Below, piece after piece: positions 1 to 7,759 of a stretch of DNA of 19,123 nucleotides. Where the stretch lies: positions 1 through 19,123 of the forward strand of contig DBEYOB010000118.1 in the NCBI GenBank assembly GCA_048173955.1, written 5' to 3'. The notes under the pieces were generated by a model that saw nothing but the letters and a program-made list of their open reading frames with translations, was not told the origin of the DNA and did no database searches. Made by a program: the position numbers and the translations under genes. This DNA is from CAZUFB01 sp048173955 (lineage in GTDB: Bacteria; Actinomycetota; Coriobacteriia; Coriobacteriales; UMGS124). Within the stretch, counting starts at the first letter, position 1. Every line of letters starts with the position of its first letter.

Positions 1-100
1 CGTCGGCGAACGCGGTCGCGGCGACTGCCGAGGCGGCCACCGTGGCAGTGGCGGCCGAGGCGAGGAACGCGCGGCGGCTCATACCGGTCGAAGTGCTCAT
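1..100 (-). CDS. Tat-exported protein, N-terminal fragment (rest lies beyond the left edge)
   Basis: Only the first 33 codons are visible, reading leftward from the ATG at 98-100. They encode a textbook twin-arginine signal peptide: a short polar start, then SRRAFLAS, an Ala-rich hydrophobic stretch and a likely cleavage region near TAFAD. A Shine-Dalgarno-like AAGGAAAGG lies just upstream (about 109-118), which fixes this start. A second ATG at 106-108 hits a stop after two more codons. Tat signals mark proteins exported already folded, usually with a cofactor. In Eggerthellaceae such a signal beside a membrane LuxR regulator most often belongs to a secreted flavin-dependent reductase (fumarate reductase/flavocytochrome c type) or a molybdopterin oxidoreductase. 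The mature enzyme is not in the window, so its identity is inference only. Confidence 0.8.
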   Translation of the reverse strand, partial: MSTSTGMSRRAFLASAATATVAASAVAATAFAD

Positions 101-329
101 GTGCTCATCCTTTCCTTGAACGGACAGGGGCAAACGCCCGCACGCCGCCCGGCGGGTCCGGCGGCGGGCCGGTACCCGCCCTTAAGCGGCGCGGTGACAG
201 CACCACAATAGGTCGCACAACGGGCCACGGTCATCGAACAAAGCGTTGAGATGGCGTTTAGTGAGCGTTTAGAGTGCTAAAATCCCTGTTGGAAGGCCTG
301 TCAAGCAAAACCTTACAAGGAGGTGCAGC
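101..329. promoter_or_regulatory. Divergent intergenic region between the Tat-protein gene and the LuxR gene
   Basis: This 229-bp gap must hold the promoters of both divergent genes. The half next to the Tat gene is GC-rich and can form hairpins (CCGCC/GGCGG segments around 140-167). The half next to the LuxR gene is AT-richer, with three 11-bp direct repeats (243-275) and a -10-like TAAAAT at 278-283. The LuxR ribosome-binding site AAGGAGG is at 317-323. Confidence 0.6.
243..275 (+). repeat. Three tandem 11-bp direct repeats, candidate operator
   Basis: Units at 243-253, 254-264 and 265-275 read GCGTTGAGATG, GCGTTTAGTGA and GCGTTTAGAGT, with the core GCGTTkAG repeating exactly every 11 bp. 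The 11-bp period puts each copy on the same face of the helix. The array abuts a -10-like TAAAAT (278-283), so a bound protein would cover the -35 region of the LuxR gene. This fits an activator or autoregulatory site. The binding protein is unknown; the adjacent LuxR protein is the natural candidate. Confidence 0.55.
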
Positions 330-1874
330 GTGCCAACCGGTCGCACCGGCACACAGCCGACCAGCGCGCCGCGGCGCTCGACTGCGAGCGACGCGCTGGC
401 GGTGGCGGGGTTTGCCTGCCTGCTCGCCACCATGCTCCTCTACTCAGCCGCGGCCATGCCGTTCCAGCGCTTCGACACGCTCCCGTCGTTCGTCGAAGTG
501 TTTTCCTACGAGCTGCGCACCGCGGCCGCGTTCGGGCTCGCCGTCGCCGCCCTGTCGTGCCTGAGGGGTGTGCGCGCCTTTCTCGAATCACGCGCGACGA
601 TGGTCGCCGGCACGCTCCCCTACCTCGCGGGGAACGCCCTGTTCTGCCTGATGGCCCTCGGCGCGGTCGCGCCCGGCGCGGCACCGGCGGCGGGCGTGCT
701 CATCGGAATCGGCTGCGTGATGCAGGTCCTCGCCTGGGGACGGGTGCTCGCGCGGTACACCCTGAAGCGCGCCGTGGCCGTCGTGGCGGCCTCGGCCGTC
801 ATCGCGGCGCTCATCGGCTGGGCCCAGCTCGCCCTGCCCGAGCAGGGCGCCGTCGCGGTGTTCATGGCGTGTTCGGCGGTCTGTGCCGCACTTCCGTTCG
901 CCCTCGGCGGGATGCGCAGAAAGGGCCGCGGATCAACCGGCGAGGCAATCGGGGACGCAGGCGGACAGCGGCGCGGTCTGCGCGGGGGCGTCGCACTCGT
1001 GGGAACCTTCCTCGACGTCGCCCTCGTCCCCTCGGTCGGCCTGCTGCTGTTCGCGATGCTCATGGGGATGCGCGGCGAGCTCTTCTTCGAGGACTACCCG
1101 CAGTACGTCGCCATCCAGGTGGTCGTCGCGGCTCTTCTGTTCGTCATCGTGCTCCTGCCGACGCGCCGCCCCCTGCTGCAGGCGATCTACCGCGGGCTCG
1201 TCCCGACGCTCGCCGTCGCGGTGCTCGCCGTCAACTACGTGAGTGAGGCGCTGTTCGGAGGCTCGTCGTTCGAGATCGCCCTCGTCATGCTGCTCTACAC
1301 GGCGGCGGCGCTCCTGTGCCTGTCGACCCTCATCGGCATGGCGCACGCCGCCGAGTTCTCGACCGACCTCATCTCGTCGCTCACCGTCGGCGTGTTCTCG
1401 CTCGCGACGGTCCTGACGCAACTGGCCGGCTCGGCTTTCGCCTTCGACGCCGACGCCACCCGCGCCGTCATCGTGCTGACGAGCGGCGCGTACGCCACCG
1501 GGATGATAGTGTTCACCATATGGCGCGGCCTCGGGACGGGCGATGCGCCTCGTGTGTGGGAAGCCGGCGACGGTGCCCACCCCAAAACGTCCGCATCCCG
1601 GCACGCCGAGCGTCCGGACGGTGCCCCCGCCGACGGCCTCGCGGCCCTGGCCCCCACCCTCGACGAACGCTGCGACGAACTCGCGCGCCGCTACGCCCTC
1701 ACCGCGCGCGAGCGCGAGATACTCGGCTACCTCGCCCAGGGGCACACCGGCTCCTACATCGGCGACGAGCTGCTCATCTCCCCCAACACCGTCCGGACGC
1801 ACATCCACAACATTTACCAGAAGTTCGGGGTGGCCACCCGCGACGACATCCTGAGGCTCGTCAGGAACGGCTAG
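330..1874 (+). CDS. LuxR-family transcriptional regulator with 12-segment membrane domain
   Basis: This 514-residue protein joins a membrane domain to a DNA-binding domain. About twelve hydrophobic segments lie between residues 22 and 400, with a hydrophilic basic loop near 193-220 in the middle, like the two halves of an MFS-type bundle. A linker (about 400-450) leads to a LuxR/GerE helix-turn-helix at 456-510, with the typical LTAREREIL start, ISPNTVRTH recognition helix and IYQKFGVATR end. The GTG start is supported by AAGGAGG six bases upstream. No phosphoacceptor receiver domain is present, so the signal is presumably sensed by the membrane part. Such MFS-LuxR regulators are abundant in Eggerthellaceae beside Tat-exported oxidoreductases, as here. 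Control of the divergent Tat gene, and perhaps of itself through the repeats at 243-275, is inferred. The ligand is unknown. Confidence 0.9.
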   Translation: MPTGRTGTQPTSAPRRSTASDALAVAGFACLLATMLLYSAAAMPFQRFDTLPSFVEVFSYELRTAAAFGLAVAALSCLRGVRAFLESRATMVAGTLPYLAGNALFCLMALGAVAPGAAPAAGVLIGIGCVMQVLAWGRVLARYTLKRAVAVVAASAVIAALIGWAQLALPEQGAVAVFMACSAVCAALPFALGGMRRKGRGSTGEAIGDAGGQRRGLRGGVALVGTFLDVALVPSVGLLLFAMLMGMRGELFFEDYPQYVAIQVVVAALLFVIVLLPTRRPLLQAIYRGLVPTLAVAVLAVNYVSEALFGGSSFEIALVMLLYTAAALLCLSTLIGMAHAAEFSTDLISSLTVGVFSLATVLTQLAGSAFAFDADATRAVIVLTSGAYATGMIVFTIWRGLGTGDAPRVWEAGDGAHPKTSASRHAERPDGAPADGLAALAPTLDERCDELARRYALTAREREILGYLAQGHTGSYIGDELLISPNTVRTHIHNIYQKFGVATRDDILRLVRNG

Positions 1875-1920
1875 CGGTCCGGCTTAAGACCGCCCGCCGG
1901 CCCGCGCCAAACGCAAGGCG

Positions 1921-1978
1921 CCCCAAAACGCAAGGCGCTCCCGCTCCGGACGACAGCTTCGCCGGATACGGGAGCGCC
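1921..1978 (-). terminator. Probable intrinsic terminator of ppaC (convergent with the LuxR gene)
   Basis: A perfect 10-bp stem, GGCGCTCCCG (1934-1943) with CGGGAGCGCC (1969-1978), has an inner CCGG/CCGG pair (1946-1949 with 1962-1965). On the minus strand it is followed by TTGCGTTTTGG, a modest T-tract, as expected about 50 nt past the ppaC stop. On the plus strand no T-run follows, so it would serve the LuxR gene less well. A 12-bp direct repeat, AAACGCAAGGCG (1909-1920 and 1926-1937), overlaps its edge. Confidence 0.65.
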
Positions 1979-2028
1979 CCTGGGCGGCCCGGACCGCCCG
2001 GTGACCGCAAAAGGCTCGGCGGAACCGC

Positions 2029-2961
2029 CTACTCGGCCGCCTCGATGAGGGGTGCGGCGACCTGCTTCTTGCGGGAGAGCACGCCGGGCATCCACACGCC
2101 GCCGTCGCACGCCTCGATCCCGAGGCCCTTCTCGGCGACGGTCGGATCGCCGCAGATGAAGACCTGGGAGCCCTCCTCGATGATGTCGGTCACGAGCAGC
2201 ACCAGCGTGTCGCCGCCGTTGGCGGTGCGGTACTCCTCCATGGCGGCGCGCAGCTCGGCGGCCTGCTCCAGGACGGGCTCCTTGTTCACGGTCTCGTACT
2301 GGCCGATGTAGACCGCCTTGCCCCCGATCTCGAAACGCTTGATGTCGCGCGAGACCATCTGGGCGGGGGTGAAGCCGTCGGCGCCGCGGCTGCGGAACAC
2401 CTGCGCGCCGTACTCCACCGGGTCGACGCCCAGGCGCTCGCCGAGCTTGGCCGCCGTCGCGCGGTCGACGTCGGTGGTGGTGGGCGACTTGAGCATCACG
2501 GTGTCGGTCATCATGGCCGACAGCAGAAGGGCGGCCTGGACGTCGCTCATCTCGGTGCCGGTGGCCTCGAACAGCTTGGCGATGACGGTGCAGCTCGAAC
2601 CCCACGGGAGGTTGACGAAGGCGATGGGCTGGGCGGTCGAGACGTCCGCGATGCGGTGGTGGTCGACGACCGCGACGATGTCGGCGTTCTCGATGCCCTC
2701 GACCGTCTGGGACAGCTCGTTGTGGTCGGTGAGCACGACCTTCTGCTTCTCGTCGGCCGCCTCGATGCGCTCGAGGAGCTGGGGCTCGGCGACGCCGTGC
2801 TTCTCGAGCAGCGCCTTGGACTCGCCGGGGAGGCCGCCCAGGCGGCAGGCAACGTACTCGTTGCCGTCGTCGAGAGCGTTCGCGAGCTGGGCGAACACGA
2901 CCGCGGACATGATGGCGTCGTTGTCGGGGTTCTTGTGGCCGAACACGAGGACCTTGCTCAT
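2029..2961 (-). CDS. ppaC: Manganese-dependent inorganic pyrophosphatase (family II, DHH)
   Basis: This 310-residue cytoplasmic enzyme hydrolyses pyrophosphate to two phosphates, pulling biosynthetic reactions such as DNA, RNA and activated-sugar synthesis forward. Family II signatures are in place: GHKNPDND at 8-15 (metal ligands H9, D13, D15), TDHNE with D79, the DHH triad VVDHH at 98-102, D153 in MMTDT, and the C-terminal substrate-binding SRKKQ at 296-300. Length and motif spacing match the compact two-domain form; no regulatory CBS domains are inserted. The ATG is preceded by AGAGGAG at a suitable distance. The gene stands alone: it faces the LuxR gene across a terminator and diverges from the MGMT-like gene. 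Identification is firm. Confidence 0.96.
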   Translation of the reverse strand: MSKVLVFGHKNPDNDAIMSAVVFAQLANALDDGNEYVACRLGGLPGESKALLEKHGVAEPQLLERIEAADEKQKVVLTDHNELSQTVEGIENADIVAVVDHHRIADVSTAQPIAFVNLPWGSSCTVIAKLFEATGTEMSDVQAALLLSAMMTDTVMLKSPTTTDVDRATAAKLGERLGVDPVEYGAQVFRSRGADGFTPAQMVSRDIKRFEIGGKAVYIGQYETVNKEPVLEQAAELRAAMEEYRTANGGDTLVLLVTDIIEEGSQVFICGDPTVAEKGLGIEACDGGVWMPGVLSRKKQVAAPLIEAAE

Positions 2962-3184
2962 AGGGGTCTTGTCTCCTCTTCTCGATGCGGCGCCGCACCG
3001 GGGCGTCGTCGCCCCGCACGCGGCGGCGCGGTTGCATGCGCAGTGCGATTTTAGCGCAACGATTCTACCGCGTGGCGGCGCCCGGGTGCAGGCGGCGGAC
3101 CCGGTGGTCTAGAATCAACAGCAAACGGGCAAGCGGCCCGCGGCGCCATGCGAGGGCGGCGCGGCAGCGGACGGGAGGCCGATT
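2962..3184. promoter_or_regulatory. Divergent intergenic region between ppaC and the MGMT-like gene
   Basis: This 223-bp gap carries promoters in both directions. -10-like hexamers are TAAAAT (3048-3053, minus) and TAGAAT (3062-3067, minus) toward ppaC, and TAGAAT (3110-3115, plus) toward the alkyltransferase gene. No good -35 TTGACA boxes stand at ideal spacing, so the exact promoters are uncertain. Confidence 0.4.
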
Positions 3185-3553
3185 GTGGCACAGGGTCTGT
3201 TCCAGGAGTTCTACCGCGTGGTTCGCGCCATACCGCGCGGCAAGGTCGCCATCTACGGCCAGGTGGCGCGGCTCGCCGGACATCCGCGCTCGGCCCGCTT
3301 CGTCGGCTTCGCCCTGCACGCCAACCCCGAACCGGGGCAGGACGCCGCGTCGATACCCTGCCACCGGGTGGTGTTCAAGGACGGGTCACTGTGCACGGGG
3401 TTCGCCTTCGGCGGCCCGGGCGTCCAGCGCGCGCTGCTCGCCTCCGAGGGCGTCGCATTTACCGACGACGGTCGCGTCGACATGGCGTCGTGCCGCTGGG
3501 AGCTTGCCGACCCCGAGGAGTTCGACCTGCTCGAGGAGCAGGGCCTCCTATAG
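3185..3553 (+). CDS. Single-domain MGMT-type (O6-alkylguanine) DNA alkyltransferase
   Basis: This 122-residue protein consists only of the DNA-binding/active-site domain of the methylated-DNA--protein-cysteine methyltransferase family, without the usual N-terminal domain of Ogt or Ada. The winged-helix part (IPRGKVAIYGQVARLAG, 16-32) carries the conserved Tyr24, and Arg38 in SARFVG is the expected arginine finger. The active-site motif is IPCHRVV with Cys59. That cysteine suggests real alkyl transfer rather than an alkyltransferase-like (ATL) protein, where it is Trp or Ala. ATL proteins share this short length, however, so lesion recognition feeding excision repair remains possible. The GTG start is supported by GGGAGG six bases upstream. 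The stop overlaps that of the convergent hydrolase gene. Confidence 0.85.
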   Translation: MAQGLFQEFYRVVRAIPRGKVAIYGQVARLAGHPRSARFVGFALHANPEPGQDAASIPCHRVVFKDGSLCTGFAFGGPGVQRALLASEGVAFTDDGRVDMASCRWELADPEEFDLLEEQGLL

Positions 3554-4987
3554 GGCGGGCGCCGCGGCGCGTGTGGGGCGACCGCAGCTCTCCACGAAGT
3601 CGAGGACCGTCTCGAAGTACCCGTCGCCGTCTGCCAGAACGGCCTGGCAGTGACCCGCGCCGGGGACGACCAGCAGCCGCTTCTCGCGGGCGGCGGCGTC
3701 GTACAGCGCGCGCCCCATCTCGACCGGAACGAGCGGGTCGGCCTCCCCGTGGACGACGAGCACGGGCAGCCCCGGCTTGGCGAGCGCCGCGGCGGCGTCC
3801 GCGCGGGCGATGTCGTAGCCTCCCCTGCGCAGGCGCAGACGCAGCCTCATCAGGTCGAGGGCGGGCCGGCAGGGGACGTCGGCCGCCGTCATCGAGCACA
3901 CGATCGCCGCCCATGCGGACGAGAACGCGCAGTCCGCCACCGCGGCGCAGGCGGCGTCGGGCAAATCGGGCTCGGCAGAGGCGATTGCGACCGTCGCCGC
4001 GCCCATCGAGTGACCGTGAAGCACGATCCGCGAGCAGGGCAGCCCCGCGCCGGTCCCCTCCGCCAGCCAGCGGCACCACGCGACCAGGTCGCGCCGTTCG
4101 AGCCACCCCATACCCGAAACCTCACCGCCGCTGCGCCCGTGGGCGCGCTGCTCGACGGCGAGCAGGTTGTAACCCGCCTGCGACCAGCGGCGCGCATACT
4201 GGATCGTCTCGCGCCAGGTGCCGCGGTAGCCGTGCACGAGCACGACCCACCGCCCCGAGGAGGGGTCGGCGGCGAGCACGTGGCCGGCGAGGTCGACGCC
4301 GTCCTCGGCGGCGATGCGCACGAGCTCCCATTCGGGGGCCGACCCGAGCCATGCCAGCGTCCGCTCGCGCTCGGCGAGGCGTTCGTCGCGCAGGTGCGCG
4401 CGCGTCGCGGCGGGCATGCCCGCGCCGGAGAACGCGTCGTCGGCTGGCGGCATGCACGCGAGCATCGGGCCTACGGCGCGGTCGTCCGCGCGCACGGCGG
4501 GGTCGTCGGGGTCGATGCCGCGTCGGGCGAGCTCCTCGCGCGCGGCGCGGTCGGCCTGCGGGTCGCCCGCGGCGAAGATCAGTGCGCCGAGGTCGGACAC
4601 CGCGCCGGAGACGCGCGCCCACAGCCCGCCCGCCTTTCTACCGGAGGCGCTGCCGGCCGGCGCGTCCGAGGACCTCGACGGCTTGCGCCCCACCACAAAG
4701 CGCGCGAACAGGGCGCCCACGGCAAGACAGCCTGCGACGAACACGACGGTCAGGACGCACAGAACCACGGCGGCGACCCACCAGCGGGCGACGAACAGCG
4801 CGCAGCTGACCGCAGCGAGGGCGCCCGCGGTCAGGCCCAGGCGCAGATACTCGCGACCGTCCGGGCGTCCGGGCAGGCAGGCGCCCGCGCCGCCTCCCGC
4901 ACCCTCGCCCGGCCCGCGCCTCCCGTCAGAGCCCTGCATCCGCTGTGGCATCGCGCTTCCCGCCTCTCGCTCTAATCGTCCGAACAT
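3548..4987 (-). CDS. Membrane-anchored alpha/beta hydrolase
   Basis: This is a serine-hydrolase-fold protein of up to 479 residues. Two hydrophobic segments (about 51-66 and 70-98) anchor the N terminus; the catalytic domain follows at about 220-468. Visible catalytic elements are the oxyanion motif VLVHGYRG (249-256), nucleophile elbow GHSMG with Ser327, acid Asp417 in HGEADPLVP, and His446 in GAGHC. This resembles the BAAT/Bem46-type membrane hydrolases often annotated as 'alpha/beta hydrolase' or 'cell surface hydrolase'. The substrate cannot be told. Start choice is uncertain: the ATG at 4985-4987 has GGAGG only two bases away, while the ATG at 4949-4951 has a better-placed AGGCGGGA. The gene lies 48 nt downstream of pcrA on the same strand, so they are probably co-transcribed. 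Its stop overlaps the MGMT-like stop in a tail-to-tail arrangement. Confidence 0.85.
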   Translation of the reverse strand: MFGRLEREAGSAMPQRMQGSDGRRGPGEGAGGGAGACLPGRPDGREYLRLGLTAGALAAVSCALFVARWWVAAVVLCVLTVVFVAGCLAVGALFARFVVGRKPSRSSDAPAGSASGRKAGGLWARVSGAVSDLGALIFAAGDPQADRAAREELARRGIDPDDPAVRADDRAVGPMLACMPPADDAFSGAGMPAATRAHLRDERLAERERTLAWLGSAPEWELVRIAAEDGVDLAGHVLAADPSSGRWVVLVHGYRGTWRETIQYARRWSQAGYNLLAVEQRAHGRSGGEVSGMGWLERRDLVAWCRWLAEGTGAGLPCSRIVLHGHSMGAATVAIASAEPDLPDAACAAVADCAFSSAWAAIVCSMTAADVPCRPALDLMRLRLRLRRGGYDIARADAAAALAKPGLPVLVVHGEADPLVPVEMGRALYDAAAREKRLLVVPGAGHCQAVLADGDGYFETVLDFVESCGRPTRAAAPAL

Positions 4988-5035
4988 TGCCTCCGCCGCG
5001 CCCCGCGCCGGCCCCGCAGATCCGCAGCCCGCTGC

Positions 5036-7561
5036 CTACCCTTTTATCTTCACGATGGGCGCGTAGCCTTTGAGCAGGGTCTTCGTCCCGCCGCTGTCGA
5101 GCTGGATCGTGATCTGGTCGCCCTTGCACGCCGTGACGGTGCCGAGCCCGAACTTCTTGTGGTTGACGCGGTCCCCCGGGGCGAAGCTCTCCGCCGCCCT
5201 GCCCTGGCTGTAGCTCACCGTGCTCGCGCGCGGCGCGGGGACGTCGCCGCCCGGGCGGGAAGAGGGCCGCGACGCCGAAGACGCCCCTCCCGCGAGCGCA
5301 GATCCGAAGAAGTCGGCCGCCGAGCGGCCCGCCCCCGCGCGCGAGGAGCCCGACCCACCGCTCGAGCGCGTCCGGTTGCCAAACACGCTGCCGCCGTACA
5401 CCTCGACGCCGTGCCCGGCCCCGCCGATGCCGTGGCGGCTTCCGCGGCGGTCGTAGCCCATGCCCCCGAACCCCTCGCTGCCCACGCCGACGCTCACCGT
5501 GTGCTCGGCGGGAATCTCGTCGACGAAGCGGGACCGCCGGTTGTGCTGCATGTCGCCGTACAGGCGGCGCGCCTCGGTGTAGCAGAGGTAGAGCCGCCGC
5601 CGCGCGCGCGTGATCGCGACGTAGGCGAGGCGCCGCTCCTCCTCGAGCTTCGCCTCGTCGGCATTGAAGTCGAAGACGTGCGGGAAGATGCCCTCCTCCA
5701 TGCCGGCCACGAACACGGTGTTGAACTCGAGGCCCTTGGCGGCGTGTATCGTCATGAGCGTCACGGCGGGGCCGCCCTCCCCCGCCGCGTCGAGGTCGGT
5801 GCGCAGCGCGAGCCATTCCATGAATCCGGCGAGGTTGAGGTCGCCGGCGACGGGGGCCTCCTCGGCGCCCGTCCCCTCCCCGAACAGCCTTCCTGCCGCG
5901 CCGTCGGGGGAGGCGGCGTAGGCGCCGGGCGCACCCCCGTCGGACGACGCGCCGCCCATGACCTCGGCGTTGCTGAGCAGGTCCTCCTCAGGCTGGTGGT
6001 TCGCGACGTACTCCTTCGCCACGCCAAAAAACTCGCGGATGTTCTCGATCCGGTCGCGCGCCTCGTCGGTGTTCTCCGCCTGCAGCGCCGCGATCAGGCC
6101 GCTCTTCTCGGCCACCATCTCGACGATGTCGGCCAGGTCCCCCTCGTACGCCTGGGCGTCGCCGACCACCTGGAGGAAGCGGACGATGCCGTTGCGGGTC
6201 CGGGTCGAGACGCCGCTCTCCTCGACCACGTAGGCGCCGGCCGCCTCGAAGAACGAGATCCCGCGCGCGGCGGCGAGCTGCGCGATGCGATCCTGCGTCG
6301 TCGCGCCGATGGCGCGCGAGGGCTTGTTGATGACGCGGCGCGCCGAGACGTCGTCGGCGGGGTTGACGACGAGCTTGAGGTAGGCGGTGAGGTCGCGGAT
6401 CTCGGCGCGGTCGAAGAAGCGCGTCCCGCCCACGATCGTGTAGGGGATGCCGGCTTTGACCAGGCCGTCCTCGAGCACGCGCGACTGCGCGTTCGTGCGG
6501 TAGAACACCGCCACGTCGCCGTAGCCGACGCCCCTGTCGTGCAGCCCCTTGATCTCGCCGGCGATGTAGGTCGCCTCGGCGATCTCGTCGCGCTTGAGGC
6601 ACAGCTTGATGCGCTCGCCGTCCCCCTCGTCGGTGAAGAGGCGCTTGGGCTTGCGCTCGGTGTTGTGCGCGACCACGGCGTTCGCGGCGTTCAGGATGTG
6701 TCCCGTCGAGCGGTAGTTCTGCTCGAGCTTGACGGTCTTCGCCTGCGGGTAGTCCTTCTCGAAGTCGAGGATGTTGCGGATGTCCGCGCCGCGCCACGAG
6801 TAGATCGACTGGTCGTCGTCGCCCACGACCATGAGGTTCTGCCGCGCGGCGGCGAGCAGCTTGCAGATCTGGTACTGGGCGCGGTTGGTGTCCTGGTACT
6901 CGTCGACCGACAGGTAGCGGAACCGGTCCTGGTACTGCTCGAGCACGTCGGGGTTGTCGCGTAAAAGCGCATGGGCGTTCACGAGCAGATCGTCGAAGTC
7001 CATCGCGTTCGCCCTCTTGAGGCGCCTCTGCAGCTCGTCGTAGACGCGCGCGGCGACCTCGTCGGGCGGGGTCTTCACCTCGGCCCGCAGGTCGTCGGGG
7101 GACGCGAGCTCGTTCTTCGCCGCCGAGATGCGGGAGCGCACGGCGTTGACGGGAAAGCGCTTCTCGTCGACGTTGAGGTCGGCGAGTATCGACTTGACCA
7201 AACGCTTCGAGTCGTCGTCGTCATAGATGGTGAAGTTGTTGGTGTAGCCGAGCCGCGCCCCGTCGATGCGCAGCATGCGGACGCACATCGCATGGAAGGT
7301 GCAGACCCACATCCCGCGCGTCGACCGCCCTCCCATGAGCGCGTCGAGGCGCTCGCGCATCTCGCGGGCGGCCTTGTTGGTGAACGTGATGGCCAGGATC
7401 TGCCACGGCGGGATGCCCAGGTCCTCGACCATGTGCGCGATGCGGTAGGTCAGCACGCGCGTCTTTCCCGAACCGGCTCCCGCCAAGACGAGCAGGGGGC
7501 CTTCCGTGGTCAGCACTGCCTGGCGCTGTGCGGGGTTCAGGGAGTCGATGTCGATGGGCAT
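5036..7561 (-). CDS. pcrA: ATP-dependent DNA helicase PcrA/UvrD (superfamily 1)
   Basis: This 841-residue 3'-5' DNA helicase acts in nucleotide-excision and mismatch repair, removal of RecA filaments and collision relief. All SF1 motifs are seen: Walker A AGAGSGKT (27-34), VDEYQDTN (219-226), GDDDQSIYSWRG (247-258), QNYRST (281-286), TIHAAKGLEF (604-613) and VAITRARRRL (648-657). The extreme C terminus (about 793-839, VNHKKFGLGTV onward) is the PcrA-type Tudor-like domain that binds RNA polymerase, which favours PcrA over a generic UvrD. Two oddities stand out: a Gly/Ala/Ser-rich insert at about 535-573 in the 2B region, and a long Gly/Ser/Arg linker at about 690-792. The ATG has AAAGGA upstream. 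The gene diverges from the SNF2 helicase and is followed by the hydrolase gene. Confidence 0.96.
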   Translation of the reverse strand: MPIDIDSLNPAQRQAVLTTEGPLLVLAGAGSGKTRVLTYRIAHMVEDLGIPPWQILAITFTNKAAREMRERLDALMGGRSTRGMWVCTFHAMCVRMLRIDGARLGYTNNFTIYDDDDSKRLVKSILADLNVDEKRFPVNAVRSRISAAKNELASPDDLRAEVKTPPDEVAARVYDELQRRLKRANAMDFDDLLVNAHALLRDNPDVLEQYQDRFRYLSVDEYQDTNRAQYQICKLLAAARQNLMVVGDDDQSIYSWRGADIRNILDFEKDYPQAKTVKLEQNYRSTGHILNAANAVVAHNTERKPKRLFTDEGDGERIKLCLKRDEIAEATYIAGEIKGLHDRGVGYGDVAVFYRTNAQSRVLEDGLVKAGIPYTIVGGTRFFDRAEIRDLTAYLKLVVNPADDVSARRVINKPSRAIGATTQDRIAQLAAARGISFFEAAGAYVVEESGVSTRTRNGIVRFLQVVGDAQAYEGDLADIVEMVAEKSGLIAALQAENTDEARDRIENIREFFGVAKEYVANHQPEEDLLSNAEVMGGASSDGGAPGAYAASPDGAAGRLFGEGTGAEEAPVAGDLNLAGFMEWLALRTDLDAAGEGGPAVTLMTIHAAKGLEFNTVFVAGMEEGIFPHVFDFNADEAKLEEERRLAYVAITRARRRLYLCYTEARRLYGDMQHNRRSRFVDEIPAEHTVSVGVGSEGFGGMGYDRRGSRHGIGGAGHGVEVYGGSVFGNRTRSSGGSGSSRAGAGRSAADFFGSALAGGASSASRPSSRPGGDVPAPRASTVSYSQGRAAESFAPGDRVNHKKFGLGTVTACKGDQITIQLDSGGTKTLLKGYAPIVKIKG

Positions 7562-7759
7562 GCGGGTCCTTTCGCGGCGGTGGCGGCGTCTCGGTGTGGT
7601 CTGACAAGTCTAGCCGCCATGCACCCCCGGCCGCCCGTCCGCATAAAAAACCCGCAGCCCGGGGTGTGGCAGGGGCGTGCAGCCGGGGCCGCGGACGTGC
7701 CGCGGGGCGTGGCACGCGATAGAATGGGTGGTTCGCACCCGCGCGGAAGGAGGCACACC
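7562..7759. promoter_or_regulatory. Divergent intergenic region between pcrA and the SNF2 helicase
   Basis: This is a 198-bp gap between divergent helicase genes. Toward the SNF2 gene there is a -10-like TAGAAT (7720-7725) and a strong ribosome-binding site AAGGAGG (7747-7753). Toward pcrA only the ribosome-binding site AAAGGA next to the start is clear. An A-run (about 7644-7650) sits beside a weak CCCG-rich hairpin; its role is unclear. Confidence 0.4.

Noticed and set aside
5159..6964. A 601-codon open frame antisense to pcrA
   Set aside because: Same high-G+C mirror effect; the pcrA motifs are complete on the minus strand.
7640..7680. A possible minus-strand terminator before pcrA (A-run beside CCCG-rich sequence)
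   Set aside because: The stem is only about four pairs, and a terminator upstream of pcrA on its own strand makes little sense without evidence of an attenuator.
6971..7759. An N-terminal extension of the SNF2 protein by 263 codons
   Set aside because: It would run through the start of pcrA on the other strand. The ATG at 7760 has an ideal AAGGAGG, and the extension has no domain.
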